A stretch of DNA of 47,629 bases from JAAZLS01 sp964585925 (GCA_964585925.1 CAZPFS010000013.1:1-47629); one strand, 5' to 3'. Positions 7,803 to 17,095 are shown, counted from the stretch's first letter. Numbers and translations are program-made. Notes: generated from the letters alone by a model not told the origin.

Positions 7803-8411
7803 GTGGGTCCATTTGAAAAAATATCCCTGCCCCGGCCCAAAATAAAAGGATCGCTGTCGGTAGAGGAGGCGCTTTATAATCGGGTCTCCCGGCGCAGTTT
7901 TGGTTCCGGCAGTTTAAACCTGGCCCAGGTGGGACAGTTGCTGTGGGCTGCTGGCGGTTTAGGTGCGGAGAGTGCTGCCGGGGCGTCCCGTTCCGCCCCT
8001 TCCGCCGGGGCCACCTATCCCCTGGAGCTTTACTTGGTGGCGGGAAGGGTGGAAAATCTTGGGGCGGGCCTCTATCACTATGATTACCGGGCCCATTCCC
8101 TGGCTGGTTTGCAAAAAGGGGATTTACGGATTCGGCTAGCCGGGGCCGCTTTGGGGCAGCAGATGATTGAACGGGCGCCGGGCTCTATTGTTATGGTGGC
8201 TCATTATGGGAGGACTACCGGGAGGTACAGGGAGAGGGGGTACCGCTATGTTCATATGGATACGGGCTATATGTCTCAGAATATTTATCTGCAAGCCGAA
8301 GTGCTCTCTATGGCCACGGTAGCGGTGGGGGCTTTTGACGATGCTGGGGTGAGTGAGGTCCTCGGCGTGGAGGGAGCGCCCCTGATGATTATGCCGGTCG
8401 GGTGGCGGTAA
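7803..8411 (+). CDS. SagB/ThcOx-type nitroreductase-family dehydrogenase
   Basis: This 202-residue FMN-dependent oxidoreductase belongs to the SagB-type branch of the nitroreductase fold. Recognisable parts are the N-terminal RVSRRSFGSGSL FMN-phosphate-binding segment, APSAGATYPLELYLVAG in the middle, and MDTGYMSQNIYLQAEVLSM near residues 160-178. SagB enzymes oxidise azolines in peptide natural products, but many stand-alone members have unknown substrates. No cyclodehydratase (YcaO) or precursor peptide gene is nearby, so a RiPP role is not supported. The start is GTG, directly behind AAAGGAGG, with short spacing. It follows the esterase gene closely. Confidence 0.8.
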   Translation: MGPFEKISLPRPKIKGSLSVEEALYNRVSRRSFGSGSLNLAQVGQLLWAAGGLGAESAAGASRSAPSAGATYPLELYLVAGRVENLGAGLYHYDYRAHSLAGLQKGDLRIRLAGAALGQQMIERAPGSIVMVAHYGRTTGRYRERGYRYVHMDTGYMSQNIYLQAEVLSMATVAVGAFDDAGVSEVLGVEGAPLMIMPVGWR

Positions 8412-8689
8412 CACCTTTAATCCCTTCCCCTGTTGTCAGATTGGCAACCCGGCAAACAGTTTAACAGATATTGCTCGAAAGCCATCTCCCCTGCTAAATT
8501 ACGCAATATCTTTTTCTTTACACCAAGTCACCGGGTGCCTATAATGTAGGCACATTTATTTTCTTTGGGGTGGGTGGATATGGCCGGGTTGGGATCAGGA
8601 AAATAAAAAAAGAATTTGGCCGCCATCTGAACCGATGAGCATCGGGGCGGCGATCCTGGGGAAGGGAACCGGGGGTAAAGGGGCTTGTA

Positions 8690-9175
8690 ATGAGCGATCT
8701 AATCTGGATTATTTTTTCTGGTTTGCTGTTGCTGGCGGGAGCCGTGGGGACGGTCGCCCCCGTTCTTCCCGGCCTTCCGCTCTGCTGGGCAGGGCTGCTG
8801 GTGCTGAAGCTCTTTCCCTCCACCGGGGAGAGCATCTCCTGGAGGGTCATTATCCTGCTGGGCGGGGTGTCCCTGGTGATCACCGTTCTGGACAATCTGC
8901 TCCCGCTCTGGGGCACGAAAAGGATGGGTGGGAACAAAACGGTCGTCTGGGGGGCAGCCATCGGACTTTTGATCGGCTTTTTCCTGGGGCCGTGGGGGAT
9001 TATCCTCGGCCCTTTTCTAGGCGCATTTGTCGGCGGTATAGTTTCCGGGAACAGGCCGGACAGAGCTACAAGACAGGCTGCGGGGGCTTTCATCGGCTAC
9101 CTGGCCGGGCTGGTTCTTAAACTGGCAACCGCCGGGTTAATTATCTTCTTTTTTGTCAAAACACTGATTGTCTGA
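8690..9175 (+). CDS. DUF456 family membrane protein
   Basis: This 161-residue integral membrane protein has about five hydrophobic helices and glycine-rich turns. The pattern VAPVLPGLPLCWAG near the N-terminus and the central GAAIGLLIGFFLGPWGIILG and GPFLGAFVGGIVSG repeats are characteristic of DUF456. The function of the family is not known. AAAGGGG precedes the ATG by 9 nt. The 278-bp gap before it (8412-8689) shows no gene I can support, only an A/T-rich stretch with weak promoter-like sequence. Confidence 0.8.
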   Translation: MSDLIWIIFSGLLLLAGAVGTVAPVLPGLPLCWAGLLVLKLFPSTGESISWRVIILLGGVSLVITVLDNLLPLWGTKRMGGNKTVVWGAAIGLLIGFFLGPWGIILGPFLGAFVGGIVSGNRPDRATRQAAGAFIGYLAGLVLKLATAGLIIFFFVKTLIV

Positions 9176-9280
9176 AAAACAACCCCCATATTTCGGGATA
9201 AAAACCGGTTGTAAGTTGTTTCAAAGGATTTATCCTTAATCATAGAACTATAAAGATCATTTCGCGAAGAGGATATTAAA

Positions 9281-10189
9281 ATGAAAAACAACAACATCTC
9301 ACCTTTAGTCATTGCCCTTTTGGTCGTCCTTCAGGTGGTTTCACTTTTTAAAATCGGCAATCTGCAGAAGCAGCTGGAGAGTGCCAATATGGGAATCAGC
9401 AACATGGGGGCCTATTTAAGAAGTGAGATAAACGATATTTATACCCATGTGGAGGCGATGTTGGGGAAGCAGTCGAGCCCTATCGAAAGCGCTTCGGTGG
9501 ATATGGAAGAGTTAAACCGGGAGGAGCTGACCATCGCTGTTACCTACAAAGTTACCCCGAAGGAGGTTAGCGAGCATACCTTGGTCAGTTTGGATTTTGA
9601 CGGCGAGCTTCTGCCCATGAAGAGAAATGGCACCACCTTTACCGCTGTGCGATCCGGCAGCGTTTTTGGCCAGGCCCCGGAGCCAATGATTATAATCTCC
9701 GAGGGGGAGGTGAAAAAAACAGTGCGGGACGAGCGGATCGATTTTGGGGGCAAGGAGAACGTTTTCCCAATCATCTACCCTGCGCTGGCCGGTGAGGTTA
9801 AGTTTGACGGCAAAACCTACGAAAAGAAAGGCGTTTTAAACGTCGAGGCCAAGGAGAGCCCCTCGGGAATAAAATTCATAAAATATCGCCTGGTGATCAA
9901 GGTGGATGATCGGATTGTATCCGATAAGATCCTACCGGGAGAACAACTTCCCCCGGGCTATGAACTGGATGAAAAGATTCCTTTAAGTGAGGGGGAAAGT
10001 TGCAAGATTTTTCTGATCGCCACCGATAGTTTGGGCCTGGAGCACCATTATTTACTTGAACAGTGGACCGCCGGTGCGGATTACGGGATAGAAAAAGAGG
10101 GGTGCGCGGGATATAGTGAAGAGGAAATTTACTCCGCCAAAGGGGAGCTGCTCTGGCCGGCAGGTAGTTTGCCGCGAGGCAACTATTGA
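9281..10189 (+). CDS. hypothetical membrane-anchored extracellular protein
   Basis: This 302-residue protein has an N-terminal hydrophobic anchor (residues about 7-25) followed by a short coiled coil (28-65, NLQKQLESANMGISNMGAYL). The bulk is likely outside the cell. It is rich in beta-strand-like sequence, with blocks such as VTYKVTPKEVSEHTLVSLDF that could be Ig-like modules. I do not recognise the family. It lies 44 bp before a DUF1648-type membrane gene on the same strand and may be co-transcribed with it. The ribosome site is AGAGGA, before the ATG. Confidence 0.55.
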   Translation: MKNNNISPLVIALLVVLQVVSLFKIGNLQKQLESANMGISNMGAYLRSEINDIYTHVEAMLGKQSSPIESASVDMEELNREELTIAVTYKVTPKEVSEHTLVSLDFDGELLPMKRNGTTFTAVRSGSVFGQAPEPMIIISEGEVKKTVRDERIDFGGKENVFPIIYPALAGEVKFDGKTYEKKGVLNVEAKESPSGIKFIKYRLVIKVDDRIVSDKILPGEQLPPGYELDEKIPLSEGESCKIFLIATDSLGLEHHYLLEQWTAGADYGIEKEGCAGYSEEEIYSAKGELLWPAGSLPRGNY

Positions 10190-10233
10190 CCACCCGGGAA
10201 ATATAATAAAAATGGGTTTTTGGGGAGGCCAAG

Positions 10234-10698
10234 GTGAAAATTTATCGAACCTGGTATGATTATCTAACCGAGAGCGGTTGCCTGCTGCTGTTAATCGGTA
10301 CTTCTATATACCTGGCGGTTGCCTGGGCGGGCATTCCTAGTGAAATACCCGGCTATTACAACGCCTTGGGTCAGATAGATAAATTCACCGGGAAAGGTTC
10401 TCTGATTTCACTTCTGCTGGTGGTCTGGATCATGTATCTTGGAATGTCGGTGATTGAAAAATTTCCCCAGGTCTGGAATACGGGGGTAGCGGTAACCGCC
10501 GAGAACAGGAACCGGATCTACCGGATCTTGAAAGATTTGTTGAAGACAATGAAATTTTTTGTGGTGTCCGTATTTACCTATCTGATCGTCAATTCTGCTA
10601 TCGCCATGCCCCTATCCCCCTGGTTTCTGCCGGTATTTTTGGTTTTGGTTTTTGGCTCCCTGGCATTTTTTATGGTAAAGGTGATAATAAATAAATAA
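10234..10698 (+). CDS. DUF1648-domain membrane protein
   Basis: This 154-residue integral membrane protein has four hydrophobic helices. The loop after the first helix, WAGIPSEIPGYYNALGQIDK, carries the Pro-x-H/Y-[FY]-N-x-x-G-x-x-D pattern of the DUF1648 domain, found in SdpI-like immunity proteins and other small membrane proteins. Length is ordinary for the group. The start is GTG with a GGGGAGG site 6 nt upstream. Function is unknown, and nothing in the neighbourhood indicates a toxin partner. Confidence 0.65.
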   Translation: MKIYRTWYDYLTESGCLLLLIGTSIYLAVAWAGIPSEIPGYYNALGQIDKFTGKGSLISLLLVVWIMYLGMSVIEKFPQVWNTGVAVTAENRNRIYRILKDLLKTMKFFVVSVFTYLIVNSAIAMPLSPWFLPVFLVLVFGSLAFFMVKVIINK

Positions 10699-10783
10699 TC
10701 TCCATCTCTGCCGGAATTCCACCACTCAGCAGCGGGCAAGCCTGCCCCATTTCCAAGTGACAGCATTTGGAAACTCATAATGG

Positions 10784-10832
10784 TTTACAGGTTAACTAGT
10801 TTGTTATAAACTATAGTTAACTTGTTAACCAT
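10784..10832 (+). promoter_or_regulatory. promoter with overlapping GTTAAC operator repeats
   Basis: GTTAAC occurs three times (10791, 10816 and 10824). TTAACTAGTTT and AAACTATAGTTAA form an imperfect dyad around 10803. GGTTAAC and GTTAACC bracket the whole region. A possible promoter is TTTACA at 10784-10789 and TATAAA at 10805-10810, with short 15-bp spacing. Dyads like this right before a MarR gene are typical autoregulatory operators. Confidence 0.5.
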
Positions 10833-10843
10833 AGGAGAATGAC

Positions 10844-11305
10844 ATGACCGGAATCAGGGATATTTGGTTTTACGCCAACAATATTATTAAATCAGCCAGG
10901 CAAATGGTGAATGAAGAGCTACAACCATTAAAATTGAGCAGCGCCGAAGGCAATATTTTATTGCATTTGCTGGCGCGGGAATATGTTTTGCGGCAAGAAG
11001 ACCTGGTGGGGGAGCTGGAAATAAGCAAGCCGGCAGTTTCCCGGGCGCTTTTTTCCTTGGAGGAAAAAGGTTTTGTCAAACGAAAGCGGGATTCTGCGGA
11101 TAGGCGGGTTAGCAGGGTGTTTTTAACCCAGAAGGCCCGTGATATCGGTCCGTTGCTTGAAGGAGCATATGAAAGAATCTTTTCCTTGGCGGCCCGGGGG
11201 TTTCCGGAAAATGAAATAAAAAATTATATAGAGCTTTTCCGGCGTATATCGGAAAGTTTTTCTCTGGCCCGTCAGGGAAAAGAGGAAAGGGAGGGGCAAA
11301 GGTGA
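10844..11305 (+). CDS. MarR family transcriptional regulator
   Basis: This 153-residue winged-helix repressor has the DNA-binding core at residues about 30-105. The recognition helix region is YVLRQEDLVGELEISKPAVS, followed by RALFSLEEKGFVKRKRDSAD and RRVSRVFLT, the MarR wing with its conserved D-x-R-[RS]. Flanking helices at both ends would form the dimer interface. It is the first gene of a three-gene operon with a polyprenol-kinase-like protein (4-nt overlap) and a CDF-like membrane protein. It probably represses itself through the GTTAAC repeats just upstream. The ligand is unknown. Confidence 0.85.
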   Translation: MTGIRDIWFYANNIIKSARQMVNEELQPLKLSSAEGNILLHLLAREYVLRQEDLVGELEISKPAVSRALFSLEEKGFVKRKRDSADRRVSRVFLTQKARDIGPLLEGAYERIFSLAARGFPENEIKNYIELFRRISESFSLARQGKEEREGQR

Positions 11306-12036
11306 CTTCAAATGATCTATTAGCGACGGCAGTTTTAATGGTTTATTATCTTTTGGGTTTGGTTGCATTCCCGATGATGTTAAAGGCCTGGTCAAAATTA
11401 CCGAATGAGGTAATCCGCAAGGTTCAACATGTTGGCTACAGCCTTTCTATTTATATTTTATTGCAGCTTTTCAGCGCCTGGTACACTGCGCTGGCTGCCG
11501 CCTTTTTATTGGTGCTTTTAGCATATCCCGTTCTGCTTCTCATGGAAAAGACCCCTTTTTATAAAAGATTATTTGTGGATAGGACGGAACGCGGAGGCGA
11601 GTTGCGCAAACAGTTGATTTGTGTGCAGCTATCTTTCGCGATTCTGATCTTTCTGTTCTGGGGTTTGTTGGGGAGCAACTGGCGCTATTTGGTGGCGGTG
11701 GCGGTAATGGCTTGGGGGTTTGGTGATGCCGCGGCAGCGTTGGTGGGAAAATTTTTTGGGGAAAAGGGGATTGTGCATCGCTGGGTGGAAGGGATTAAAA
11801 CCCGCGAGGGGACGGCGGCCATGATTGTGACTGCTTTCTTGGCGATTTTTCTCACTCTCTTTTTTTACGGCGGATTATCCTGGCCCATCTGCATCGTGAT
11901 TGCCTTAGTAGCAGCGCCGATCTGCGGCGCAGTGGAGCTGTTTTCCCTGCGCGGCAGCGATACTTTAACCGTCCCCCTGGCGGCGGCAGCGGCAATTTTT
12001 CCGCTAGTTTACCTGTTTTCCTATTTGGGGTGGTAG
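11302..12036 (+). CDS. dolichol kinase/CDP-diglyceride synthetase-like membrane protein
   Basis: This 244-residue integral membrane protein has seven or so helices. The motifs RKVQHVGYS (residues about 40-48), WGFGDAAAALVGKFFG and the KTREGTAAM loop, and GSDTLTVPLAAA near the C-terminus match the polyprenol/dolichol kinase and phosphatidate cytidylyltransferase superfamily. These enzymes transfer a phosphate or CMP group to a membrane lipid. The true substrate (undecaprenol, diacylglycerol or phytol) cannot be read from sequence. GTG at 11302 overlaps the MarR stop by 4 nt, and the gene ends 1 nt before the next ATG. Confidence 0.75.
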   Translation: MTSNDLLATAVLMVYYLLGLVAFPMMLKAWSKLPNEVIRKVQHVGYSLSIYILLQLFSAWYTALAAAFLLVLLAYPVLLLMEKTPFYKRLFVDRTERGGELRKQLICVQLSFAILIFLFWGLLGSNWRYLVAVAVMAWGFGDAAAALVGKFFGEKGIVHRWVEGIKTREGTAAMIVTAFLAIFLTLFFYGGLSWPICIVIALVAAPICGAVELFSLRGSDTLTVPLAAAAAIFPLVYLFSYLGW

Positions 12037-12037
12037 C

Positions 12038-12691
12038 ATGAGCTTCGATCAAAATAAAGAGATTGAAAAGCGCCGAAAGACCCTTTTGGCTTCCCTGCTC
12101 TTAAGCCTATGGGCCCCTGTGGCCACAGGCATTGCGGTGATCATGAGCAGTTCCGCCACCCAGATCGCCGATTTTATCCGGCGCACCATGGAATTTGTAG
12201 TTTTGCTGTTGTCCTGGTTGGTTTTTCGTTATCTTACTACAGGAGAAGTGACGGCCGAAAAAACGAAAAAGAAATGGGAGAGAGTTGTTAATCTTAGCGT
12301 AGCCGTTGCCCTGGGCGTTTCAGGGTTGATCATGTTCTCCCTGGCCCTGTATGGTCTTCAAAGTTTTAAGCCGGGAGGCAATGTTTATCCGGGTCTGGCC
12401 GTTGCGGTATTAGGTTTCATGGTGAACTTTTGGTTTTGGCGACGCTACAGCCTCCTGGCGGGTGCGGATTACAACCCGATCATTGATGCCCAGCGCCAAC
12501 TATATCTGGCTAAAATTTTTGTTGATCTTTGTGTTATATTGGCTTTGGGCGCGGTGGCCTTGGCGCCTTCTCATAGTGCTACCGGGTATATTGATACTCT
12601 GGGCTCCATTGCCGTGGCTTTGTACCTTATATGGAGCTCTGTTCGGGTCTGGAACACCAAGCAAGATAAAGCGGAGCTGTCGGCGGAATGA
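12038..12691 (+). CDS. cation-diffusion-facilitator-like membrane protein
   Basis: This 217-residue membrane protein has five or six hydrophobic helices. The first third, with SLWAPVATGIAVIMSSSATQ and ADFIRRTMEFVVLLLSWLVF, resembles the transmembrane domain of cation diffusion facilitators. The cytoplasmic metal-binding domain is absent, and the usual HxxxD/DxxxD metal pairs are not clear, so it may be a degenerate or specialised relative. It is the last gene of the MarR operon and ends convergently with the efflux permease gene on the other strand. Confidence 0.6.
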   Translation: MSFDQNKEIEKRRKTLLASLLLSLWAPVATGIAVIMSSSATQIADFIRRTMEFVVLLLSWLVFRYLTTGEVTAEKTKKKWERVVNLSVAVALGVSGLIMFSLALYGLQSFKPGGNVYPGLAVAVLGFMVNFWFWRRYSLLAGADYNPIIDAQRQLYLAKIFVDLCVILALGAVALAPSHSATGYIDTLGSIAVALYLIWSSVRVWNTKQDKAELSAE

Positions 12692-12723
12692 GGCGGTACG
12701 CCGTACGCCCGGTGACCCTTGGT

Positions 12724-14001
12724 TCATTCGTATCGCAAGGCCTCGATGGGATCGAGGCGGGCTGCTTTATTGGCCGGGTAATACCCAAAAAAGACGCCGA
12801 TAGCCAGGGAGAAGCCTACAGATAGGGCGATGCTGGAAAGGGTGGGCAGTGCCACCATGCCCACCAGCAAGCTGCCGACATAGCCGAGCAGGCCCCCAAA
12901 GGCGATCCCGATCACCCCGCCGATCAAACAGATGATCATGCTTTCCACGATGAATTGAATCCGGATGTTGCCGTTGGTTGCTCCCAGCGCTTTGCGGGTG
13001 CCGATTTCACGGGTGCGCTCGGTTACCGATACCAGCATAATATTCATGACCCCGATACCGCCCACCACCAGGGAGATGCCGGCGATAAGCGAAAGGGCGA
13101 TGCTGATGGCTTTCATTACGGCGTTCACCGATTCCAGCAGGCTCTCCATGCTCATGGCATTAACCTTGTAGTCGGGATTATTTTCGTAATAGCGGTTCAA
13201 AAAATCCTCCGCCTGCGCGGCCAGGGCGATGCTGTTAACGGAACCGGTGGCGGCAATGGTGAAATTAGTATAACCCGCCTCCGCTCCGATCAGTTTTTTT
13301 GCGGTGGATACCGGGATGAAAAGTGAGGTATTGATATCTTTTTCCGAGGAGGAGGTGAAGCCCATTTCCATGGGAGAGATTTCATGCTGGTAAATACCGA
13401 TAATGTTAAAGGCCAGAATTTCATTGTTTACATAAACAATCAGCTCCTGTCCCAGGGCTAAATTTATGTCGCCATTATACAGGTTGTTGACCAATTTATC
13501 GGATACAAGGGCCACATTGCGCCGGCCTTCGATGTCCCGGTTTAGAAGACCGCGCCCCTTTATCACTTTGACGGAATTTACATTCAGATAGTCCGTGTTC
13601 ACTCCCGTCAAGCTGACATTGGCATATTTATTTTCAATTTTTGCCTGCCCGCTGCCGGCGCTTTCTGCGAAACTGACTCCTGCGATTACATCGGCAAAAC
13701 GGGTGACCAGCGCCTCGATCATCTCATCGGTCATCAGGTTGACCGGATCGAGGTCCTGAATACCGCCGAAAGGGCCCATGGGCGGATGGTCGTTATCGCG
13801 TTCCTGCAAAGAGATCGTTATATTGGCAGCGCCCAGCGAGCTCAGGGAGCCGGTGACCGATCCGCTAAGTCCGCTGCCGACGGTCAGAATGCCGATCACG
13901 GAGGAAATGCCGATAATAATTCCCAGCATGGTCAGAAGGGCCCGCATTTTATTTGCCTTCAGTCCTTCCCAAGCCAGGCGAATATTCTCGGTTAAATTCA
14001 T
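12724..14001 (-). CDS. MacB/FtsX-type ABC transporter permease
   Basis: This 425-residue permease has an N-terminal membrane helix (KMRALLTMLGIIIGISSVIG), a large extracellular MacB periplasmic-core domain (about 45-260) and three C-terminal helices. The C-terminal part includes the FtsX signature SVTERTREIGTRKALGATNG (about 330-349). It overlaps the ATPase gene by 4 nt and is the third gene of an adaptor-ATPase-permease operon. Such Gram-positive YknXYZ/MacAB-like systems export peptides, antibiotics or lipids, or act in envelope stress. Substrate is unknown. Confidence 0.9.
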   Translation of the reverse strand: MNLTENIRLAWEGLKANKMRALLTMLGIIIGISSVIGILTVGSGLSGSVTGSLSSLGAANITISLQERDNDHPPMGPFGGIQDLDPVNLMTDEMIEALVTRFADVIAGVSFAESAGSGQAKIENKYANVSLTGVNTDYLNVNSVKVIKGRGLLNRDIEGRRNVALVSDKLVNNLYNGDINLALGQELIVYVNNEILAFNIIGIYQHEISPMEMGFTSSSEKDINTSLFIPVSTAKKLIGAEAGYTNFTIAATGSVNSIALAAQAEDFLNRYYENNPDYKVNAMSMESLLESVNAVMKAISIALSLIAGISLVVGGIGVMNIMLVSVTERTREIGTRKALGATNGNIRIQFIVESMIICLIGGVIGIAFGGLLGYVGSLLVGMVALPTLSSIALSVGFSLAIGVFFGYYPANKAARLDPIEALRYE

Positions 14002-14702
14002 GTCTGGGTTACCTCCTGCTCATCAACCAGCAAACCGTCATGCATGGTCAGGACCCGTCCCGTTTCCCGGGCAAGTCCGCTGTTGTGCGTAATTAAAATG
14101 ATCGTTTTGCCCTGCTCCCGGTTCAGTTGGTGAAATAAATCCATGACCATTCTTCCGGTTTTGCTGTCAAGCGAGCCGGTCGGCTCATCGGCCAGAATGA
14201 TCGCCGGGTCGTTGGCCATAGCCCTGGCGATGGCCACCCGCTGTTTTTCACCTCCCGAGAGCTCATTGGGCCGGTGATTCATCCGATCAGCCATTCCTAC
14301 CATTGAAAGCAACTCACTGGCCCGTTCGGTACGCCTCCGCTGGCTTACCCCGGCGTACATCATGGGCAGCTCCACGTTTTTTAGGGCATTGGTCCGCGGA
14401 ATCAGGTTGAAATTCTGGAAAACAAAACCCACCTGGCGATTCCGGATGGCGGAGAGCTCTTCATCCTCGGCATTTTCGATAACCGTGCCATTGAGGCTGT
14501 AGCTTCCCTCGGTAGCCCGGTCCAGAGCGCCGATAATGTTCATCAATGTGGATTTGCCGGAGCCGGAAGCGCCGACAATAGATACAAATTCACCCTTCTC
14601 AATGGATAGATCGATGCCGTGCAGAACCTCCAGCTCGTTAGGCTCACCGATATAAAACCGTTTTACAATACCGCCCATTTGTATAATCGGATTTTCCATC
14701 AT
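13998..14702 (-). CDS. MacB/LolD-type ABC transporter ATP-binding protein
   Basis: This 234-residue ATPase has Walker A GASGSGKST (about 43-51), the Q-loop at FVFQNFNLIPR, the ABC signature LSGGEKQRVAIARAM and Walker B IILADEPTGSLD, then the H-loop in ILITHNS. The TG(S/N)LD following Walker B and the RTNALKNVELPMMY segment are typical of the MacB/LolD/YknY subfamily, which powers mechanotransmission rather than import. It is positioned between the adaptor and the permease. All catalytic residues are present. Confidence 0.93.
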   Translation of the reverse strand: MMENPIIQMGGIVKRFYIGEPNELEVLHGIDLSIEKGEFVSIVGASGSGKSTLMNIIGALDRATEGSYSLNGTVIENAEDEELSAIRNRQVGFVFQNFNLIPRTNALKNVELPMMYAGVSQRRRTERASELLSMVGMADRMNHRPNELSGGEKQRVAIARAMANDPAIILADEPTGSLDSKTGRMVMDLFHQLNREQGKTIILITHNSGLARETGRVLTMHDGLLVDEQEVTQT

Positions 14703-14703
14703 A

Positions 14704-16404
14704 TTACCCTGCCATTTTAACCTCTTTACCGATCAGCGGCAGATAGGAATCCGGATCGCCAATCACGATCAGGCCGGCGGAAACACCGCTGCCGCTGATG
14801 GTTTTCACCAGATCATTTTCAAGTCCCGCGGTTACCGGCAGTTCTTTGATCAGGTAGGAGTCGCCCGTCGTCCGTTGTTCCAGAATTAGAATACAATGTT
14901 CTCCGGCCTGATTGGTATAAACCGATTCATAGGGGACGCTGAGAACATCTGTCTGCTGCTCGGTGATATAATTCAGCCGCACGTTCATCCCAATGCGCAG
15001 ACGGGTATTGGCTGAAGTGACCTTAACCCTAGTTGCAAATTCCACTTCTCCCAGGGTATCGGTTATCCCCTGGGAGGTTTTATTAGAGGTAGGGGCAATG
15101 GAGGTAATTATCCCCTCATAGACGTCATTTCCCGTGGCGTTTGATTTTATGGTCACCGGCATGCCCACAGTTACCGCGCCGATGTCGTATTCTTTGACCG
15201 AGGTTTCGATTATTAGATCGTTTATATCTTCAATGACAAATAAAAGCCCGGAACCGGCCAGGCCGGTCTTTGCGTAGACCGCGGTTATCGTGCCGGCAGT
15301 GGGAGCGGTGACGCGGGTGTCATTCAGGGTTACTTTCAACTGGCGCAAGGTCACCTGCAAATTGGAATCATCGGCACCGGTTTTAGCGCTGCTGATAGCA
15401 TTGGCGTAGGATTGGAGCTGGTTATCTGCCGCCAGGCGTGCCGCCTCTAAATTGGTCAGAGCGTTTTCATAGGCCTGCTCTGCGCTATCCATCGCTGCAG
15501 CGTAATCGGCCAGCGTTTGATCGACACCGGCAAGGGCAGCGTTATACTGGGCCCGGGCGCGATTATAGGCATCTCGGGCATCATTCAAATTCCGATTTGC
15601 TTTTTCCTCTTCGGCACAGGCAGCGTTATAAGCCTTTTCGAGACTGTGGACCACTTCTTGCTGCTCTATGTAATTAGTGTCGTCCGGGTCCAGAGCCTCC
15701 AGTGCTGCCTCTGCCGCCTGCCATTCATCGTAGGCGGCGTCTATCGCTTCTTTTATTCCCTCATAGGTTTCCGCATAGAGGTCTTCCGCCGTGTTCAGCG
15801 CCGAGCGGGCATTGGCCAGGGCCTGTTCCTGGTTTATAAGGGCCGTGTTTTCCCCGGCCTTAAGCCCTTCCCGGTAGCGTCTGTAGGTTTTGATCGCCCG
15901 TGAATAGTTCTCATAGGCAGTGGTCACCTGGCTCTCCGCGCTGTTAATACCGGAATTCAGTCCTTTTTCCAAAGCATATTTAAACTGCTCGTAATTATCC
16001 CGGGCAGTTTTGATCGTTTGATCGTTACCGGCGGAGGCCAGGCGCATATTTGTCTCCTGACTTTCAATTTGATCGGCGATGCTGCGATCATCCAGTTTCG
16101 CCAGGAGGCCTCCTTCTTCCACGTAATCGCCCACCTCCACATAAATCTCTTCCACCAGATTGGGCAGGGTAGAGTAAACAAAGGTGCTCTCCACGCTTTC
16201 TACGGTGCCGGTGGCGCCGATTGAATTGGAAAAATCCGAATAAGCAAGGACGAATGTCTCTCCAGCGGCAATGGATTGCTTTTTTGTTCCTTTGGCAAGA
16301 ATCAGGACCGCACAAATGGCAATCAAAAGGAAAACTGTACCGTATACTGCGACAAGGTTGCGGTGTTTCTTGTTTTTAATAAACCCTGTAATTACCTTTT
16401 CCAT
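14704..16404 (-). CDS. MacA/HlyD-family efflux adaptor protein with long coiled coil
   Basis: This 566-residue membrane-fusion protein is anchored by an N-terminal helix (about residues 18-38). A split biotinyl-lipoyl domain (VEEIYVEVGDYVEEGGLLAK and VTAPTAGTITAVYAKTGLAG) brackets an unusually long alanine-, tyrosine- and glutamate-rich coiled-coil hairpin (about 115-345). A beta-barrel and membrane-proximal domain follow. It is longer than many MacA proteins because of that hairpin. The gene is first in the three-gene operon. A GGGAGG site lies 14 nt upstream of the ATG, which is rather far. Confidence 0.88.
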   Translation of the reverse strand: MEKVITGFIKNKKHRNLVAVYGTVFLLIAICAVLILAKGTKKQSIAAGETFVLAYSDFSNSIGATGTVESVESTFVYSTLPNLVEEIYVEVGDYVEEGGLLAKLDDRSIADQIESQETNMRLASAGNDQTIKTARDNYEQFKYALEKGLNSGINSAESQVTTAYENYSRAIKTYRRYREGLKAGENTALINQEQALANARSALNTAEDLYAETYEGIKEAIDAAYDEWQAAEAALEALDPDDTNYIEQQEVVHSLEKAYNAACAEEEKANRNLNDARDAYNRARAQYNAALAGVDQTLADYAAAMDSAEQAYENALTNLEAARLAADNQLQSYANAISSAKTGADDSNLQVTLRQLKVTLNDTRVTAPTAGTITAVYAKTGLAGSGLLFVIEDINDLIIETSVKEYDIGAVTVGMPVTIKSNATGNDVYEGIITSIAPTSNKTSQGITDTLGEVEFATRVKVTSANTRLRIGMNVRLNYITEQQTDVLSVPYESVYTNQAGEHCILILEQRTTGDSYLIKELPVTAGLENDLVKTISGSGVSAGLIVIGDPDSYLPLIGKEVKMAG

Positions 16405-16579
16405 AATAGTGTTATGGCCTCCCGATTGTTGATTGGCCGCCGTTCGCCGCCCAAGCGAAGACTATATTAGGCAAAATTAAAGCAGGTATCTGCCGGGTAT
16501 CAGGCTTGGAAATCCTGATGTATCACCGGCATAGCCTATTTATGCCTATGCCTGTGGATTATAAAAATTAAATAAATTC

Positions 16580-16761
16580 TTAGCCGTCCATCTTGGGCAT
16601 CACAATATCTAGGACAATCAAATCGATATGCTGTTTGTCGATAATATCAAGCGTCTCAATGCCGTTTGGGGGCAGTATATACGGAGTAGCCGTCGTTTTT
16701 TAGCGGTCCCCATGAACATCCTTGCATTTTCGTCGTCTTCCGCAACCAATGGATCAAACAT
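16580..16761 (-). pseudogene. response-regulator receiver domain remnant
   Basis: On the minus strand, ATG at 16761 opens MFDPLVAEDDENARMFMG. After frame changes come KNDGYSVYTAPN and GIETLDIIDKQHIDLIVLDI, then VMPKMDG and a stop. These are the acidic pocket (EDD), the phospho-acceptor region (VLDIVMPKMDG) and the spacing of a CheY-like receiver. Only about 60 codons survive and the frame is broken, so it is a decayed response regulator. No sensor kinase is adjacent. The rest of 16405-17095 shows only promoter elements. Confidence 0.6.
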
Positions 16762-16998
16762 GGCTACACCCCCATTCTATCAAAAACATCTTATCATCGA
16801 ATTATAAAGTCAAAATTAACTCCATCAGTTTATTTTCCGTTTACATTAATTCCTTGTGAGGATGATATTTTCCTTTAAAATAGCAATCAAAATGACAGGC
16901 CCCACTGCCGGGCAAAGCCCGCCTTCCATCCAGGTAAAATCTACCATGGGGCATAACGGGACAGCTCCGAAGATATTTATCGTGATTTCAAGGTAAAA

Positions 16999-17039
16999 GC
17001 AAACTTTTTGCGATCACAAAACGTCATACTATATATAAT
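16999..17039 (+). promoter_or_regulatory. candidate ECF (SigV-type) autoregulated promoter
   Basis: GCAAAC (16999-17004) and CGTC (17022-17025) are 17 bp apart, close to the TGAAAC / CGTC pattern of extracytoplasmic sigma factors such as SigV. A housekeeping-like TATAAT at 17034-17039 follows. The position about 60 bp before the sigma gene fits self-activation. Confidence 0.45.
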
Positions 17040-17095
17040 ATGAAATATTTACCTGTAAAGGGTTTCACCGCCAGCAGGCATGGAAGGTATTAGGA

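Noticed and set aside
7803..8411. RiPP biosynthetic cluster based on the SagB-like gene.
   Set aside because: No YcaO cyclodehydratase, precursor peptide or transporter of that type is nearby.
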